Assembly: GCA_963726105.1 (NCBI GenBank)
Contig: CAVSBJ010000002.1
Span: 1 to 64,000, forward strand
Direction: 5' to 3'
DNA: 64,000 nt
Origin: Roseiarcus sp963726105
GTDB taxonomy: Bacteria > Pseudomonadota > Alphaproteobacteria > Rhizobiales > Beijerinckiaceae
Positions 38,397 to 47,546 of the stretch are shown here, piece after piece. The notes under the pieces are model-generated. The model saw only the letters and a list, made by a program, of their open reading frames with translations. It did not search any database and was not told where the DNA came from. Numbering within the stretch: position 1 is the first letter of the stretch; each line of letters begins with the position of its first letter. The translations under genes and the position numbers were made by a program.

Positions 38397-40496
38397 ATGC
38401 GCCTTCCGCGTCGCCTCATCCTTATCTCCAGCGCCGCCGTACTAGTCCTCATATCCGCGACAGGCCTCGGCGCGTCCCTCGCATGGACGCGCTACGTCGC
38501 AAGCCTCGGCCCGCTCGATCTCGCGCCCTCGCGCGAAGGCTCGACGATCGTCGTCGATCGCGACGGGCGGCTGCTTCGGCCTTTCACCCTGCCCGATGGC
38601 CGCTGGCGCTTGCCGGCGACCACGCATGAGGTCGATCCACGTTATGTCGCGATGCTGGTCGCCTATGAAGACGGGCGGTTTTACAGCCATGACGGCGTCG
38701 ACGTTCGCGCGCTTATTCGCGCCGGCGCGCAATGGCTGATGCGCGGCCACGTCGTATCGGGCGGCTCGACCTTGCCCATGCAGGTCGCCCGGCTCATCGA
38801 GCCGCGGCCCGATCGCACGGTCGGCGCCAAGCTTCGGCAGATCGCGCGCGCGCTCGAGATCGAGCGCGGCGTCGGCAAGCCGGGAACGCTCGACCGTTAC
38901 ATCACGCTGGCTCCGTTCGGCGGCAATCTTGAAGGCGTGCGCGCCGCCTCGCTCGCCTATTTCGGCAAGGAGCCGCTGCGGCTGACCGTCGCGGAGGCGG
39001 CGCTTCTCGTCGCGCTGCCCCAATCGCCCGAAGCGCGCAGGCCGGATCGTTCGCCCAAGGCCGCGCGCGCGGCGCGGGACCGTGTGCTCGACCGCGTCGC
39101 CGCGCGGGGCGTGATCAGCGCCAGCGACGCTGCGGCGGCGAAGCGCGAGCCGGTTCCGGAAACGCGCCTGGCGTTTCCCGCGCTCGCCGCCCACGCCGCC
39201 GAGGAGGCTGTCGCCGCCGACCGCCAAGCCAAAGTCATCAAGCTTTCCATCGACGCGCGCCTGCAGGCGAAGCTCGAGACTCTGGCCAAAGAGAGCGTCG
39301 CGCGGCTTGGCTCGAAACTGTCGACGGCGATCGTCGTCATCGAGAACGCCACGGGCGAGATCCGCGCCCGCGTCGGCTCGGCGGATTATCAGGATTCTTC
39401 GCGCGACGGCGCGATCGACATGTCGCGCGCGCCCCGCTCGCCGGGCTCGGCGCTGAAACCCTTCATCTATGCTTTGGCTTTCGAGCAGGGCCTCGCCCAT
39501 CCGGAAACTCGGCTGTTCGACCGTCCCATGCGCTACGGGGCTTACGCGCCGGAGAATTTCAATCTCGGCTATGAGGGCGCGGTGACGGCGCGCAAGGCGC
39601 TGCAAATGTCGCTCAATCTTCCTGCCGTCGAGCTCCTTTCCGACGTCGGCCCGGCGACGTTTCTCGCCCGGCTGCACAGCGCGGGCGCCGAAATCGCTTT
39701 GCCGAAGGATACGCCGATCGGACTCGCCATCGGTCTTGGCGGGCTCGGGGTCTCGCTCACCGATCTTGCGCGGCTCTACGCCGGTTTCGCGCGCGGCGGC
39801 GAGGCGCCGCCGCTGATCGAGCGGCTCGACGGTCAGCCGCCGGTGATCGGCGAACGGCGCGTGACCGATCCGGTCGCGGCTTATTATGTCGGAGATATCC
39901 TGCGCGGCGCGCCGCCGCCCGCGAACGCGCTCAAAGGCCGGATCGCCTTCAAGACCGGCACGTCCTACGGCTTTCGCGATGCGCTCGCGATCGGCTTCGA
40001 CCGGCGGACCACGATCGCCGTCTGGGTCGGCCGGCCCGACAATGGCCCGACGGCTGGCCTCATCGGCCGCGAGGCGGCGGCGCCGATCCTGTTCGACGCT
40101 TTCGAGCGGCTCGGCCGGAGCATCGAGCCGATCCCGGCGCCGAAGGGCGTCTTGAGAGCGGCGATCGCCGCCGACCTCCCGCCGCCCTTGCGCCGGCTGC
40201 GCCAGGATGCGCCGAAGAGCTTCGCCGCGCCGGAGGCGGCGTCGCTCAAGATCGCCTTCCCCCCCGACGGCGCGCGCATCGACCTCGGCTTGAAAGAAGG
40301 CGTCCCGGATCATCCGCTCGCTTTGAAGGCGCTTGGCGGCGCGCCGCCGTTCACCTGGTTCGTCAATGGCGCGCCGGTGGGCGAAGCCGAGATCCGGCGT
40401 CAATCGGCCTGGAAGCCGGACGGCGCCGGCTTCGCGCGCGTGTCGGTGACCGACGCCAAAGGCGCGTCCGACGCGGTGACGGTGCGGCTCGAGTGA
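38397..40496 (+). CDS. pbpC: Penicillin-binding protein 1C
   Basis: 699-residue bifunctional cell-wall enzyme. One N-terminal anchor helix is followed by a transglycosylase domain with catalytic E91 in AYEDGRFYSHDGVD, a transpeptidase domain with S351-x-x-K354 (SPGSALKPF), SLN and K519-T-G-T, and a C-terminal BiPBP_C domain (from about 610). ATG 38397 is used; a GTG one codon earlier is possible. It follows the alpha-2-macroglobulin gene as in many proteobacteria. The last 70 bp are repeated at 41877-41946. Confidence 0.93.
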   Translation: MRLPRRLILISSAAVLVLISATGLGASLAWTRYVASLGPLDLAPSREGSTIVVDRDGRLLRPFTLPDGRWRLPATTHEVDPRYVAMLVAYEDGRFYSHDGVDVRALIRAGAQWLMRGHVVSGGSTLPMQVARLIEPRPDRTVGAKLRQIARALEIERGVGKPGTLDRYITLAPFGGNLEGVRAASLAYFGKEPLRLTVAEAALLVALPQSPEARRPDRSPKAARAARDRVLDRVAARGVISASDAAAAKREPVPETRLAFPALAAHAAEEAVAADRQAKVIKLSIDARLQAKLETLAKESVARLGSKLSTAIVVIENATGEIRARVGSADYQDSSRDGAIDMSRAPRSPGSALKPFIYALAFEQGLAHPETRLFDRPMRYGAYAPENFNLGYEGAVTARKALQMSLNLPAVELLSDVGPATFLARLHSAGAEIALPKDTPIGLAIGLGGLGVSLTDLARLYAGFARGGEAPPLIERLDGQPPVIGERRVTDPVAAYYVGDILRGAPPPANALKGRIAFKTGTSYGFRDALAIGFDRRTTIAVWVGRPDNGPTAGLIGREAAAPILFDAFERLGRSIEPIPAPKGVLRAAIAADLPPPLRRLRQDAPKSFAAPEAASLKIAFPPDGARIDLGLKEGVPDHPLALKALGGAPPFTWFVNGAPVGEAEIRRQSAWKPDGAGFARVSVTDAKGASDAVTVRLE

Positions 40497-40497
40497 A
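40428..40497 (+). repeat. Direct repeat, copy 1 (3' end of pbpC)
   Basis: These 70 bp code for the C-terminus of PBP1C (GFARVSVTDAKGASDAVTVR) and include its stop. They match 41877-41946 with four substitutions. Confidence 0.85.
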
Positions 40498-40652
40498 CGC
40501 GTCGACGAGCGGGATTCCAGGCTGACGACTTGATTTGCTCTGGCCGCGGACCTGCGCAATGCTGGCCCCGGGTGAGACAAAAGGCGGTAATCGCCGAGCG
40601 AAGCGCCGGTTGAAGAGCCGGTTCGCCGAAGGTCCGCCCGAGGAGGAATGCC

Positions 40653-41846
40653 ATGTCACCATCCGTGAACGCAGCTGCAGACGCCGTCCTTAACCGGGTT
40701 GTCTCCTCGTCGCCCGGTGTTCCGGGGGTTGTCGCCATCGTCACCGACCGCAGCCACAACACCTACGAAGGCGTTGCGGGCAAGCGCAAGCTTGGCGCCC
40801 CGGAACCGATGACCCTGGACACGGTCTTCGCCATTTTCTCGACCACCAAAGCGATCACCGGTACGGCGTGCCTTCAGCTTGTCGAGGACGGCAAGCTCGA
40901 TCTGGACCAGCCGGCGAAGAAGTATGTTCCAGAGATCGGCAAGGCTCAGGTCATTACCGGTTTCGACAAGAGCGGCGCGCCGATGCTGCGCGCGCCCAAA
41001 CGCGACATCACCGTGCGGATGCTTCTGCTTCACACCGCGGGCTTCGGATATGACTTTTTCAGTCAGACCTACAACCGGCTTTCGCAGGACCATGGCCAGC
41101 CGAGTGTCGTCACCGCAACCCGGAAGGCGCTCACGACGCCGCTCTTGTTCGATCCGGGCGAGCAGTGGGAATACGGCTCGAACATCGACTGGGCAGGCCA
41201 GGTCGTCGAGGCTGTGGCTGGCAAACGGCTCGGCGAGGTCATGAAGGAGCGCATCTTCACGCCCCTCGGCATGAGCGACACCAGCTTCACCATGACCGAG
41301 TCGATGCGTAAGCGAATGGCCGCCATCCACCAGCGCGACGAGAGCGGCAAACTGACACCGCTCGATTTCACCTTGCCGCAAGACCCGGAGGTGCACATGG
41401 GCGGGCACGGCCTCTATTCGACGGTGCCCGACTACATGAAGTTCATTCGCATGTGGCTGAATGACGGCGAGGCCCCGCATGGCCGCGTGCTCAAGAAGGA
41501 GACCGTCGAAATGGCGGCGAAGAATCACTTGCCGGCCGGCATGAAGATCAAGGGCCTGCCGGGCGTCCTGCCGAACCTCTCCAACTTCGCCGAGTTCTTC
41601 CCCGGCATGCCGAAGACTTGGGCGCTCACTTTCATGATCAACGACGAAGAGGCGCCGACTGGCCGGCCCGCCGGTTCGCTCGCCTGGGCCGGACTTGCCA
41701 ATCTGTACTACTGGATCGACCGCAGGAATGGCCTGGGAGGGTTCTGGGCGACCCAGATCTTCCCCTTCGCCGACCCTGCCTCAGTCGGCGGCTATCTCGA
41801 TTTCGAAAGCGCGGTGTATGGAAAGGCGGCGAAAGCGGCCGCCTAG
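40653..41846 (+). CDS. Beta-lactamase-fold serine hydrolase (class C-like esterase)
   Basis: 397-residue protein of the beta-lactamase/transpeptidase-like superfamily. S63-T-T-K66 in FSTTKAITG is the nucleophile motif, and the Tyr motif is in QWEYGSNIDWAG. Such proteins are often esterases (EstB-like) rather than true beta-lactamases. No signal peptide is seen, which argues against a periplasmic antibiotic-degrading role. GAGGAATGCC precedes the ATG. It is flanked by two copies of the pbpC 3' end, so it may have been inserted as a unit. Confidence 0.85.
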   Translation: MSPSVNAAADAVLNRVVSSSPGVPGVVAIVTDRSHNTYEGVAGKRKLGAPEPMTLDTVFAIFSTTKAITGTACLQLVEDGKLDLDQPAKKYVPEIGKAQVITGFDKSGAPMLRAPKRDITVRMLLLHTAGFGYDFFSQTYNRLSQDHGQPSVVTATRKALTTPLLFDPGEQWEYGSNIDWAGQVVEAVAGKRLGEVMKERIFTPLGMSDTSFTMTESMRKRMAAIHQRDESGKLTPLDFTLPQDPEVHMGGHGLYSTVPDYMKFIRMWLNDGEAPHGRVLKKETVEMAAKNHLPAGMKIKGLPGVLPNLSNFAEFFPGMPKTWALTFMINDEEAPTGRPAGSLAWAGLANLYYWIDRRNGLGGFWATQIFPFADPASVGGYLDFESAVYGKAAKAAA

Positions 41847-41876
41847 CGGGCCTTTCGCGTAAGGGGCGACGACGCG

Positions 41877-41946
41877 GGCTTCGCGCGCGTGTCGGCGACC
41901 GACGCCAAAGGCGCGTCAGACGCCGTGACGGTGCGGCTCGAGCGAA
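41877..41946 (+). repeat. Direct repeat, copy 2 (displaced pbpC 3' end)
   Basis: 66 of 70 bases match the 3' end of pbpC. The stop codon of copy 1 (TGA) is CGA here. The repeat lies just beyond the serine hydrolase gene and directly before the convergent alpha/beta hydrolase. It has no start and no function as read. Confidence 0.85.
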
Positions 41947-41951
41947 GGCGA

Positions 41952-42899
41952 TTACACTGCCTTCGCCGCCGGCCAGGCCGCGAGCAGCGCGCGTAAGCCC
42001 GCCACGAAGGCGAGCGGCTGGTCGATCATCACGTGATGCTCGGCCTCGGGGATCTCGACACAAGGCGAGCCGGGAGCGATGAGGCTCAGCAGATAGGCGG
42101 CATCCTCGGCTTGAAAGAGCTGGGACTTCGCGCCGCGAATGATCGCGAGCGGCGAGCGCGCGCCCTTGACGAGCGCGATCGGATCGAGCCGCCCGAACTT
42201 CTCCCAGAAATGCGGGTCGAAGCTCAACGACCAGCCCGCATGGCCCTCGGCGTCGACCGCCTTGCGCACCGAGCGGCGCGCAATGAAGTCGAGAATGAAA
42301 AGATTGTAGCAGGCCTGCGGCGGGGCGAGGCGGAAGCGGGCGATGACGGCGTCGAGCGAGGGCCGCACGCTGTGCTCGCGCGAGTTCGCTCGCGGCGGCG
42401 AAGGATTCCGCTGGTTCTGCGGCGCGAAGAAGGGCGGATCGACCATCACCACGGCGGCAAGCTCGTCGCCGAAATCATGCGCGAGCCCGGTTGCGATGCG
42501 CCCGCCGAACGAGTGTCCGACGACGACCGGCGGGCCGGCCTCGAATGCGCCGGCCTCGCGCCCCGCTTCGCGCGCCTCGCGGACGAACTGGCGAAAATCG
42601 TAAGCGTCGCGCCAATCGGAACGGCCCATGCCGCTGAACGACGGCGCGACGACGCGCCGGTCGCGGGCGAAGAACGGGCCGATGAAACTCCACCAGTCGG
42701 CGTGCGCAGCTCCGCCGTGCAGCAACATGAGGCCCGGCTTGCCGCGCTCGCCCCAGGCGAGAGTCTCGACCTGAGCGCCGTCGATCGCGACAAACGTCCG
42801 GTCGGGCTCGATCGCGACGATGCGCTCGAACCATGCCGGCGACGGCGGTTTCTGGCCGCGAAAAGCCGCGAGCGGCGCCATGGGAGTCGATTCGGCCAC
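41952..42899 (-). CDS. Alpha/beta hydrolase
   Basis: 315-residue alpha/beta-fold hydrolase. The oxyanion-hole motif LLHGGAAHADWW, the nucleophile elbow GHSFGG and the late catalytic His in EAEHHVMIDQP are present; the acid is probably in the IRGAKSQLF region. The substrate is unknown. It lies downstream of the thiolase gene on the same strand, 18 bp away, so co-transcription is likely. Confidence 0.85.
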   Translation of the reverse strand: MAESTPMAPLAAFRGQKPPSPAWFERIVAIEPDRTFVAIDGAQVETLAWGERGKPGLMLLHGGAAHADWWSFIGPFFARDRRVVAPSFSGMGRSDWRDAYDFRQFVREAREAGREAGAFEAGPPVVVGHSFGGRIATGLAHDFGDELAAVVMVDPPFFAPQNQRNPSPPRANSREHSVRPSLDAVIARFRLAPPQACYNLFILDFIARRSVRKAVDAEGHAGWSLSFDPHFWEKFGRLDPIALVKGARSPLAIIRGAKSQLFQAEDAAYLLSLIAPGSPCVEIPEAEHHVMIDQPLAFVAGLRALLAAWPAAKAV

Positions 42900-42917
42900 G
42901 CGAACGCTCTTTTCAGT

Positions 42918-44120
42918 TCAGGCGACTTCGAACAGTCCGGCCGCGCCCATGCCGCCGCCGACGCACATGGTCACGACGACGTAACGCGCGCCGCGCCGTT
43001 TGCCTTCGATCAGCGCGTGGCCGGTCATGCGCGCGCCGCTCATCCCATAAGGGTGGCCGACCGAAATCGCGCCGCCGTCGACATTGAGCTTGTCATTGTC
43101 GATGCCGAGCCGGTCGCGGCAGTAGAGCACCTGAACGGCGAACGCTTCGTTGAGCTCCCAGAGGCCGATGTCGTCGACCTTGAGGCCATGCGTCTTGAGC
43201 AGCTTCGGCACCGCGAACACGGGACCGATGCCCATCTCGTCCGGATCGCAGCCGGCGACCGCGATGCCGCGATAGATCCCGAGCGGCTCCAAGTTGCGCT
43301 GGCTCGCAAGCTTCGAATCCATCAAAACGCATGCGCTGGCCCCGTCCGACAATTGCGAGGCGTTGCCGGCGGTGATGAACGAGCCGGCCTTGACCCGCTG
43401 CCCGTCGGCGAACACCGGCTTCAGCGCCGAGAGGCCTTGCAGCGTCGTGTCGGCGCGCGGCCCTTCGTCCTGCTTCAAAGTGATCGGCTTGTCGGAGACA
43501 GCGCCAGTCGCCTTGTCGGCGACCTTCATCACGGTGCTCAAGGGCGCGATCTCGGCCTCGAACCGGCCGGCCGCTTGCGCCGCCGCGGTTCTTTGCTGCG
43601 ACTGCAGCGCGTATTCGTCCTGCCGCACCCGCGTAACCTGGTACCGCTCCGCGACGATCTCCGCCGTCTCGAGCATGCTCATGTAGAGGTCGTCACGGTG
43701 CTCGACAAGCCAGGGATCTTGAGCGCGGTAACGGTTCATCTTGTCGTTCTGGACCAGCGAAATGGATTCAAGGCCGCCGCCGATGGCGACGCTCATGCCG
43801 TCATCAATGATTTCCTTTGCCGCGGTCGCGATCGCCATCAGGCCAGAAGCGCATTGCCGGTCGACCGACATGCCGGCGACGCTGGGCGGAAGTCCAGCGC
43901 GCAGGAGCGCCTGTCGCGCGACATTGCCGCCTTGCGCCCCCTGCTGGATCGCCGCGCCCATCACCACGTCGTCGACCTCGCCGGGATCGACGGATGCGCG
44001 CCGAAGCGCGTTCGCGATCGCATGGCCGCCGAGCGTCTGGGCCTGCGTGTCGTTGAACGCGCCGCGATAGGCCTTGCCGATCGGCGTACGCGCGGTCGAG
44101 ACGATGACGGCTTCACGCAT
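42918..44120 (-). CDS. Acetyl-CoA acyltransferase (thiolase)
   Basis: 400-residue thiolase that cleaves or forms 3-ketoacyl-CoA. The acyl-accepting C90 is in SVDRQCASGLMA, the His is in GGAISVGHPYGMSGA and the second Cys is in TMCVGGGMGAAG. Pairing with the FadB/FadJ-type gene upstream suggests fatty-acid beta-oxidation rather than PHB synthesis, though a PhaA-like role is possible. A DUF559 gene separates the two. Confidence 0.92.
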   Translation of the reverse strand: MREAVIVSTARTPIGKAYRGAFNDTQAQTLGGHAIANALRRASVDPGEVDDVVMGAAIQQGAQGGNVARQALLRAGLPPSVAGMSVDRQCASGLMAIATAAKEIIDDGMSVAIGGGLESISLVQNDKMNRYRAQDPWLVEHRDDLYMSMLETAEIVAERYQVTRVRQDEYALQSQQRTAAAQAAGRFEAEIAPLSTVMKVADKATGAVSDKPITLKQDEGPRADTTLQGLSALKPVFADGQRVKAGSFITAGNASQLSDGASACVLMDSKLASQRNLEPLGIYRGIAVAGCDPDEMGIGPVFAVPKLLKTHGLKVDDIGLWELNEAFAVQVLYCRDRLGIDNDKLNVDGGAISVGHPYGMSGARMTGHALIEGKRRGARYVVVTMCVGGGMGAAGLFEVA

Positions 44121-44147
44121 GATGAGTCTCCTGGTGTGTGTTCACTG

Positions 44148-44192
44148 GTCAGCCCTCACCCGTCGCGCCTTCGGCGCGCCGGATGAGGGCGC
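44148..44192. repeat. REP-like repeat, copy B, inside the DUF559 3' end
   Basis: GCCCTCACCCGTCGCGCC then TTCGGCGCGCCGGATGAGGG, a half-unit of the REP family seen at 38296. It overlaps the coding end of the DUF559 gene and supplies its stop codon. Confidence 0.65.
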
Positions 44193-44538
44193 TTGCGTGC
44201 GCAAAAACTGTCTCCAGAACTCCTGCGCGATTCTGCAGCACCTCGTTGTTCCAGAAACGAAGCACCTTCCAGCCTTGGCTTTCCAGATACGCGTCCCGCG
44301 CCTTGTCGCGAAGGCTTTCCGCATGCTGCGAACCGTCGGCCTCGACGATCAGCCTAGCGCCAACGCAAAGAAAGTCGACAATATAGGGTCCAACCGGAAC
44401 CTGCCGGCGAAACTTGAATCCGTTCAGGCGGCGGTCGCGTAGCAGACGCCAGAGGCGCAACTCGGCGTCGGTCGGCGCGCCGCGCATCCTTCGCGCGCGA
44501 GAGCGCTGGTTCGACGAGACACCTGCGTCAGTCTTCAT
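44149..44538 (-). CDS. DUF559 family endonuclease-like protein
   Basis: 129-residue protein related to very-short-patch-repair-type nucleases (PD-(D/E)XK fold). Conserved text: TDAELRLWRLLRDRRLNGFK, FRRQVPVGPYIVDFLCVGAR and LIVEADGSQHAE with the acidic residues of the predicted active site. DUF559 genes are widespread singletons with no settled role. Its last residues (ALIRRAEGATGEG) and stop codon come from a REP-like repeat. It sits between two beta-oxidation genes. Confidence 0.8.
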   Translation of the reverse strand: MKTDAGVSSNQRSRARRMRGAPTDAELRLWRLLRDRRLNGFKFRRQVPVGPYIVDFLCVGARLIVEADGSQHAESLRDKARDAYLESQGWKVLRFWNNEVLQNRAGVLETVFAHASALIRRAEGATGEG

Positions 44539-44560
44539 CGATCACCCATCGGCCCGTCAG

Positions 44561-44710
44561 CCCTCATCCGGCCCTTCGGGCCACCTTCTCCCCGAGGGAG
44601 AAGGGACCCCCGCGCCGATGCTCGGCCCAGCGCTCTTGTCTCCGAGGAGAGGCACCGTTAAGCACCCCTTCTCCCCCGGGGAGAAGGTGGCCCGAAGGGC
44701 CGGATGAGGG
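44561..44710. repeat. REP-like repeat pair, copies C and D, in inverted orientation
   Basis: Two REP units face each other: 44561-44592 and 44679-44710 are perfect 32-bp inverted copies (CCCTCATCCGGCCCTTCGGG and on to TTCTCCC). Each arm ends in its own small hairpin. The 86-bp spacer has no recognised gene. It lies between the DUF559 gene and the 3' end of the FadJ-type gene, and the structure could act as a strong transcription barrier. Confidence 0.8.
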
Positions 44711-44718
44711 CGCGTGGG

Positions 44719-46797
44719 TCACGACTTCGTAAACGTCCCGCCCTCCGCCGCCAGCTTCTCCAACAGCGCGGCCGGCTTGAAATCGTCGCCAAACCTGGCC
44801 TGGAACTCTTTCAGCTTGGCGAGCACCGTCTTCAGCCCGATCGTGTCGGCGTAGAACATCGGGCCGCCGCGATAGACGGGCCAGCCGTAGCCGTTGATCC
44901 AGACGATGTCGATGTCGGAGGCGCGCTGCGCCTTGCCCTCTTCGAGGATTTTCGCGCCCTCGTTGATCATGGGATAGATGCAGCGCTCGAGGATTTCAGC
45001 GTCCCCGATCTTGCGCTGCTCGATCCCCTTCGACTTGGCGAAATCGCGGATGATCCCCTCGACGTGGGCGGAAGGCTTGGCGTTGCGCGCTTCGTCGTAG
45101 TCGTAGAAGCCGCCGCCGGTCTTCTGGCCGCGTCGGCCCTCCTCGCAAAGAATATCGCGGATCGACGCGCGCTTCGACGTCGCCGCCGACCAGCCGATGT
45201 CGAGGCCGGCGAGATCGCTCATCGCGAACGGGCCCATCGGCAGGCCGAAGTCGACCAGCACCCGGTCGACGTCCGAGGGCGTCGCGCCTTCGAGAATGAG
45301 CTTCTGCGCCTCGCGCTGGCGCTGAGCCAGCATGCGGTTGCCGACGAAGCCATGAGCGACGCCGACGACGACAGGGACCTTGCCGATCTTCGGCGCGAGC
45401 TGGGCGATGGTCGCGAGCACGGATTTCGACGTCTTCTCGCCGCGCACGATCTCGAGCAGGCGCATCACGTTGGCGGGCGAGAAGAAATGCGTGCCGAGCA
45501 CGTCCTCGGGACGCTTGGTCATCGCCCCGATCGCGTCGACGTCGAGGTAGGAGGTGTTCGAGGCGAGGATCGCGCCGGGCTTGGCGATCGTGTCGAGCCG
45601 CTCGAAAATGCTTTTCTTGAGGTCCATGTCCTCGAACACGGCTTCGATCACGAGGTCGGCGTCGGCCAGCGCATTGAAGTCGATCGTTGGGCTGAGCCGG
45701 CACATCCGCTCCTCGACCTCGGCAAGTGTCATGCGGCCCTTCTTGGCCGTGTTCTCATAGTTCCGGCGCATGATCGAGACGCCGCGGTCAAGCGCCTCCT
45801 TCGAGGTTTCGACAATGGTGACGGGAATGCCGGCGCTGAGGAAATTCATCGAGATGCCGCCGCCCATCGTGCCGGCGCCGATCACGCCGACCTTGGTTAT
45901 CTTCCGCGTCGGCGTGTCGGCGGGGATGTCGGCGACTTTCGCCGCCTGCCGCTCGGCGAAAAAGACGTAGCGTTGCGCCCTGGACTGATTTGTGACGACG
46001 AGCTCGCTGAAAATCGCGCGCTCCTTCGCCATGCCCTCGTCGAACCGCAGGTTGACCGCGTTCTCGACCGACTCGATCGCCTTCTTCCAGGCCTCGAAGC
46101 CACGATACTTCCTCGCATTGGCCTTGCGGACAACCTCGAAGATCTCGGGATGGGCGCGCGCCGGCTCGATCCTGTCCGATCGGTCGCGCACTTTCTTCAA
46201 GGGCGCCTTTTCGGCGATCAGGCGCCGGGCGTAACGAAGCGCGGACTCGCGCAGCTTTCCCTCCTCGGCGAGCTCGTCGACGACGCCCCATTCCCTGGCT
46301 TCGCGGGCGCTGAACGGCGTTCCGGATAAGATAACATCCAGCGCCTTCTCGGCCCCGATGAGGCGGGGCAGGCGCTGGGTCCCGCCGGCGCCCGGGATGA
46401 TGCCAAGCTTGATCTCCGGCAGGCCGCATTTCGCCGAGGGCGCGGCGATCCGGTAATGCGCGGTCAGCGCGACCTCGAACCCGCCGCCCAGCGCCGTGCC
46501 GTGGATCGCCGCGATCACCGGCTTCGACGCGTTTTCCATAGCGTCAAGCGCCTCATGCAGGCCGGGCGGGGACGGCGGTTTGCCGAATTCGGAAATGTCG
46601 GCGCCGGCGATGAACGTCCGCCCGTCGCAGATGATGACGATCGCCTTGACGGCGCTGTCGGCCTCCGCCGCTTCGACGCCGCGCTTGAGGCCCTCTCGGA
46701 CGGCTTGCGACAAGGCGTTCACCGGCGGGGAATTGATCGTGACCAGCGCGACTTCGCCTTCAATCGAAAGGTCGACGACCGAATTGATGGCGGCCAT
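44719..46797 (-). CDS. fadJ: Bifunctional enoyl-CoA hydratase / 3-hydroxyacyl-CoA dehydrogenase
   Basis: 692-residue beta-oxidation enzyme. The N-terminal crotonase domain has GTALGGGFEVALTAHY (E108) and GLPEIKLGIIPGAGG (E128). The dehydrogenase part starts near residue 300 with the NAD site VGVIGAGTMGGG, and the catalytic His is in GTHFFSPAN. The layout resembles FadB/FadJ or peroxisomal MFE1. ATG 46797 is chosen (start MAAINSVVDL); the longer frame to 47118 reads as low-complexity non-protein. It works with the thiolase at 42918-44120. Confidence 0.92.
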   Translation of the reverse strand: MAAINSVVDLSIEGEVALVTINSPPVNALSQAVREGLKRGVEAAEADSAVKAIVIICDGRTFIAGADISEFGKPPSPPGLHEALDAMENASKPVIAAIHGTALGGGFEVALTAHYRIAAPSAKCGLPEIKLGIIPGAGGTQRLPRLIGAEKALDVILSGTPFSAREAREWGVVDELAEEGKLRESALRYARRLIAEKAPLKKVRDRSDRIEPARAHPEIFEVVRKANARKYRGFEAWKKAIESVENAVNLRFDEGMAKERAIFSELVVTNQSRAQRYVFFAERQAAKVADIPADTPTRKITKVGVIGAGTMGGGISMNFLSAGIPVTIVETSKEALDRGVSIMRRNYENTAKKGRMTLAEVEERMCRLSPTIDFNALADADLVIEAVFEDMDLKKSIFERLDTIAKPGAILASNTSYLDVDAIGAMTKRPEDVLGTHFFSPANVMRLLEIVRGEKTSKSVLATIAQLAPKIGKVPVVVGVAHGFVGNRMLAQRQREAQKLILEGATPSDVDRVLVDFGLPMGPFAMSDLAGLDIGWSAATSKRASIRDILCEEGRRGQKTGGGFYDYDEARNAKPSAHVEGIIRDFAKSKGIEQRKIGDAEILERCIYPMINEGAKILEEGKAQRASDIDIVWINGYGWPVYRGGPMFYADTIGLKTVLAKLKEFQARFGDDFKPAALLEKLAAEGGTFTKS

Positions 46798-47066
46798 GGG
46801 GTGTTTCCTCTTTGGCGGCAAGGCCAGCGCCGGGGATGATGGAGCGCCCGGCTTTGTTGATTGGAGCCGAAGGGAATATGTTTGAGCGGCGGGCCGCCTC
46901 CGGTCAACTCCCGATCGGGGCGCCGGCGAGGCGCGGTCCCCTGGGGCGGCCCGGCCTCGGGGTTCAAAGAATTTTGAACCCTGCCTGTAACCGATCCTTT
47001 TTCCCAACGTATAGCGTTGCGAGCAGGGAACTCCCGCAGGCCCGCCACGATCAATGAGGTTTAGGC

Positions 47067-47546
47067 ATGTTGACGCGTCGAACGGCTCTGAGCGGCCTGG
47101 CCGCGATTGCGAGCGCAAATCTCCTGGCGTCCCGGGCCGCGCGAGCCCAGGGCGCCCATATCGTCCGCACCGACGCCGACTGGCGCTCGACTTTGACGCC
47201 CGATCAATATGCGGTCCTGCGCAAGGAAGGGACCGAGCGTCCTTTCACCAGCCCGCTTCTGCACGAGGAGCGCAAGGGAATTTTCGCCTGCGCCGGCTGC
47301 GGATCCGACCTGTTCTCGTCCTCGACCAAGTTCGACAGCGGCACCGGCTGGCCGAGCTTCTGGGCGCCGCTGGAGAAGGCGGTCGACGAGCACACGGACA
47401 AATCCTGGGGCATGACCCGCACGGCGGTCGCCTGCCATCGATGCGAGGGCCATCTTGGCCACGTGTTCGACGACGGGCCAAAGCCGACCGGCCTGCGCTA
47501 TTGCATGAACGGCGTCGCGATGACGTTCAAGCCCGCGACGGCCTGA
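47067..47546 (+). CDS. msrB: Methionine-R-sulfoxide reductase, exported
   Basis: Reduces methionine-R-sulfoxide in proteins. 159 residues: Tat-like signal (TRRTALSGLAAIASANLL) ending at about ARA, zinc cysteines CAGC and CHRC, and catalytic Cys in LRYCMNG. The resolving thiol is not obvious. The signal sends it to the periplasm. It precedes msrA by 205 bp on the same strand. Confidence 0.93.
   Translation: MLTRRTALSGLAAIASANLLASRAARAQGAHIVRTDADWRSTLTPDQYAVLRKEGTERPFTSPLLHEERKGIFACAGCGSDLFSSSTKFDSGTGWPSFWAPLEKAVDEHTDKSWGMTRTAVACHRCEGHLGHVFDDGPKPTGLRYCMNGVAMTFKPATA

Noticed and set aside
35492..38452. 986-codon open frame on the minus strand
   Set aside because: It is the antisense shadow of the alpha-2-macroglobulin gene, with Arg/Gly-rich text and no domain.
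42033..44186. 717-codon open frame on the plus strand
   Set aside because: It lies opposite the alpha/beta hydrolase and thiolase genes, both of which have complete active-site motifs.
44561..44710. Possible CRISPR-like repeat cluster
   Set aside because: The units are inverted rather than direct, are scattered singly elsewhere and lack regular unique spacers or cas genes; they fit a REP-type family.
44704..46329. 541-codon open frame on the plus strand
   Set aside because: It is opposite the FadJ-type gene and shows only shadow composition.
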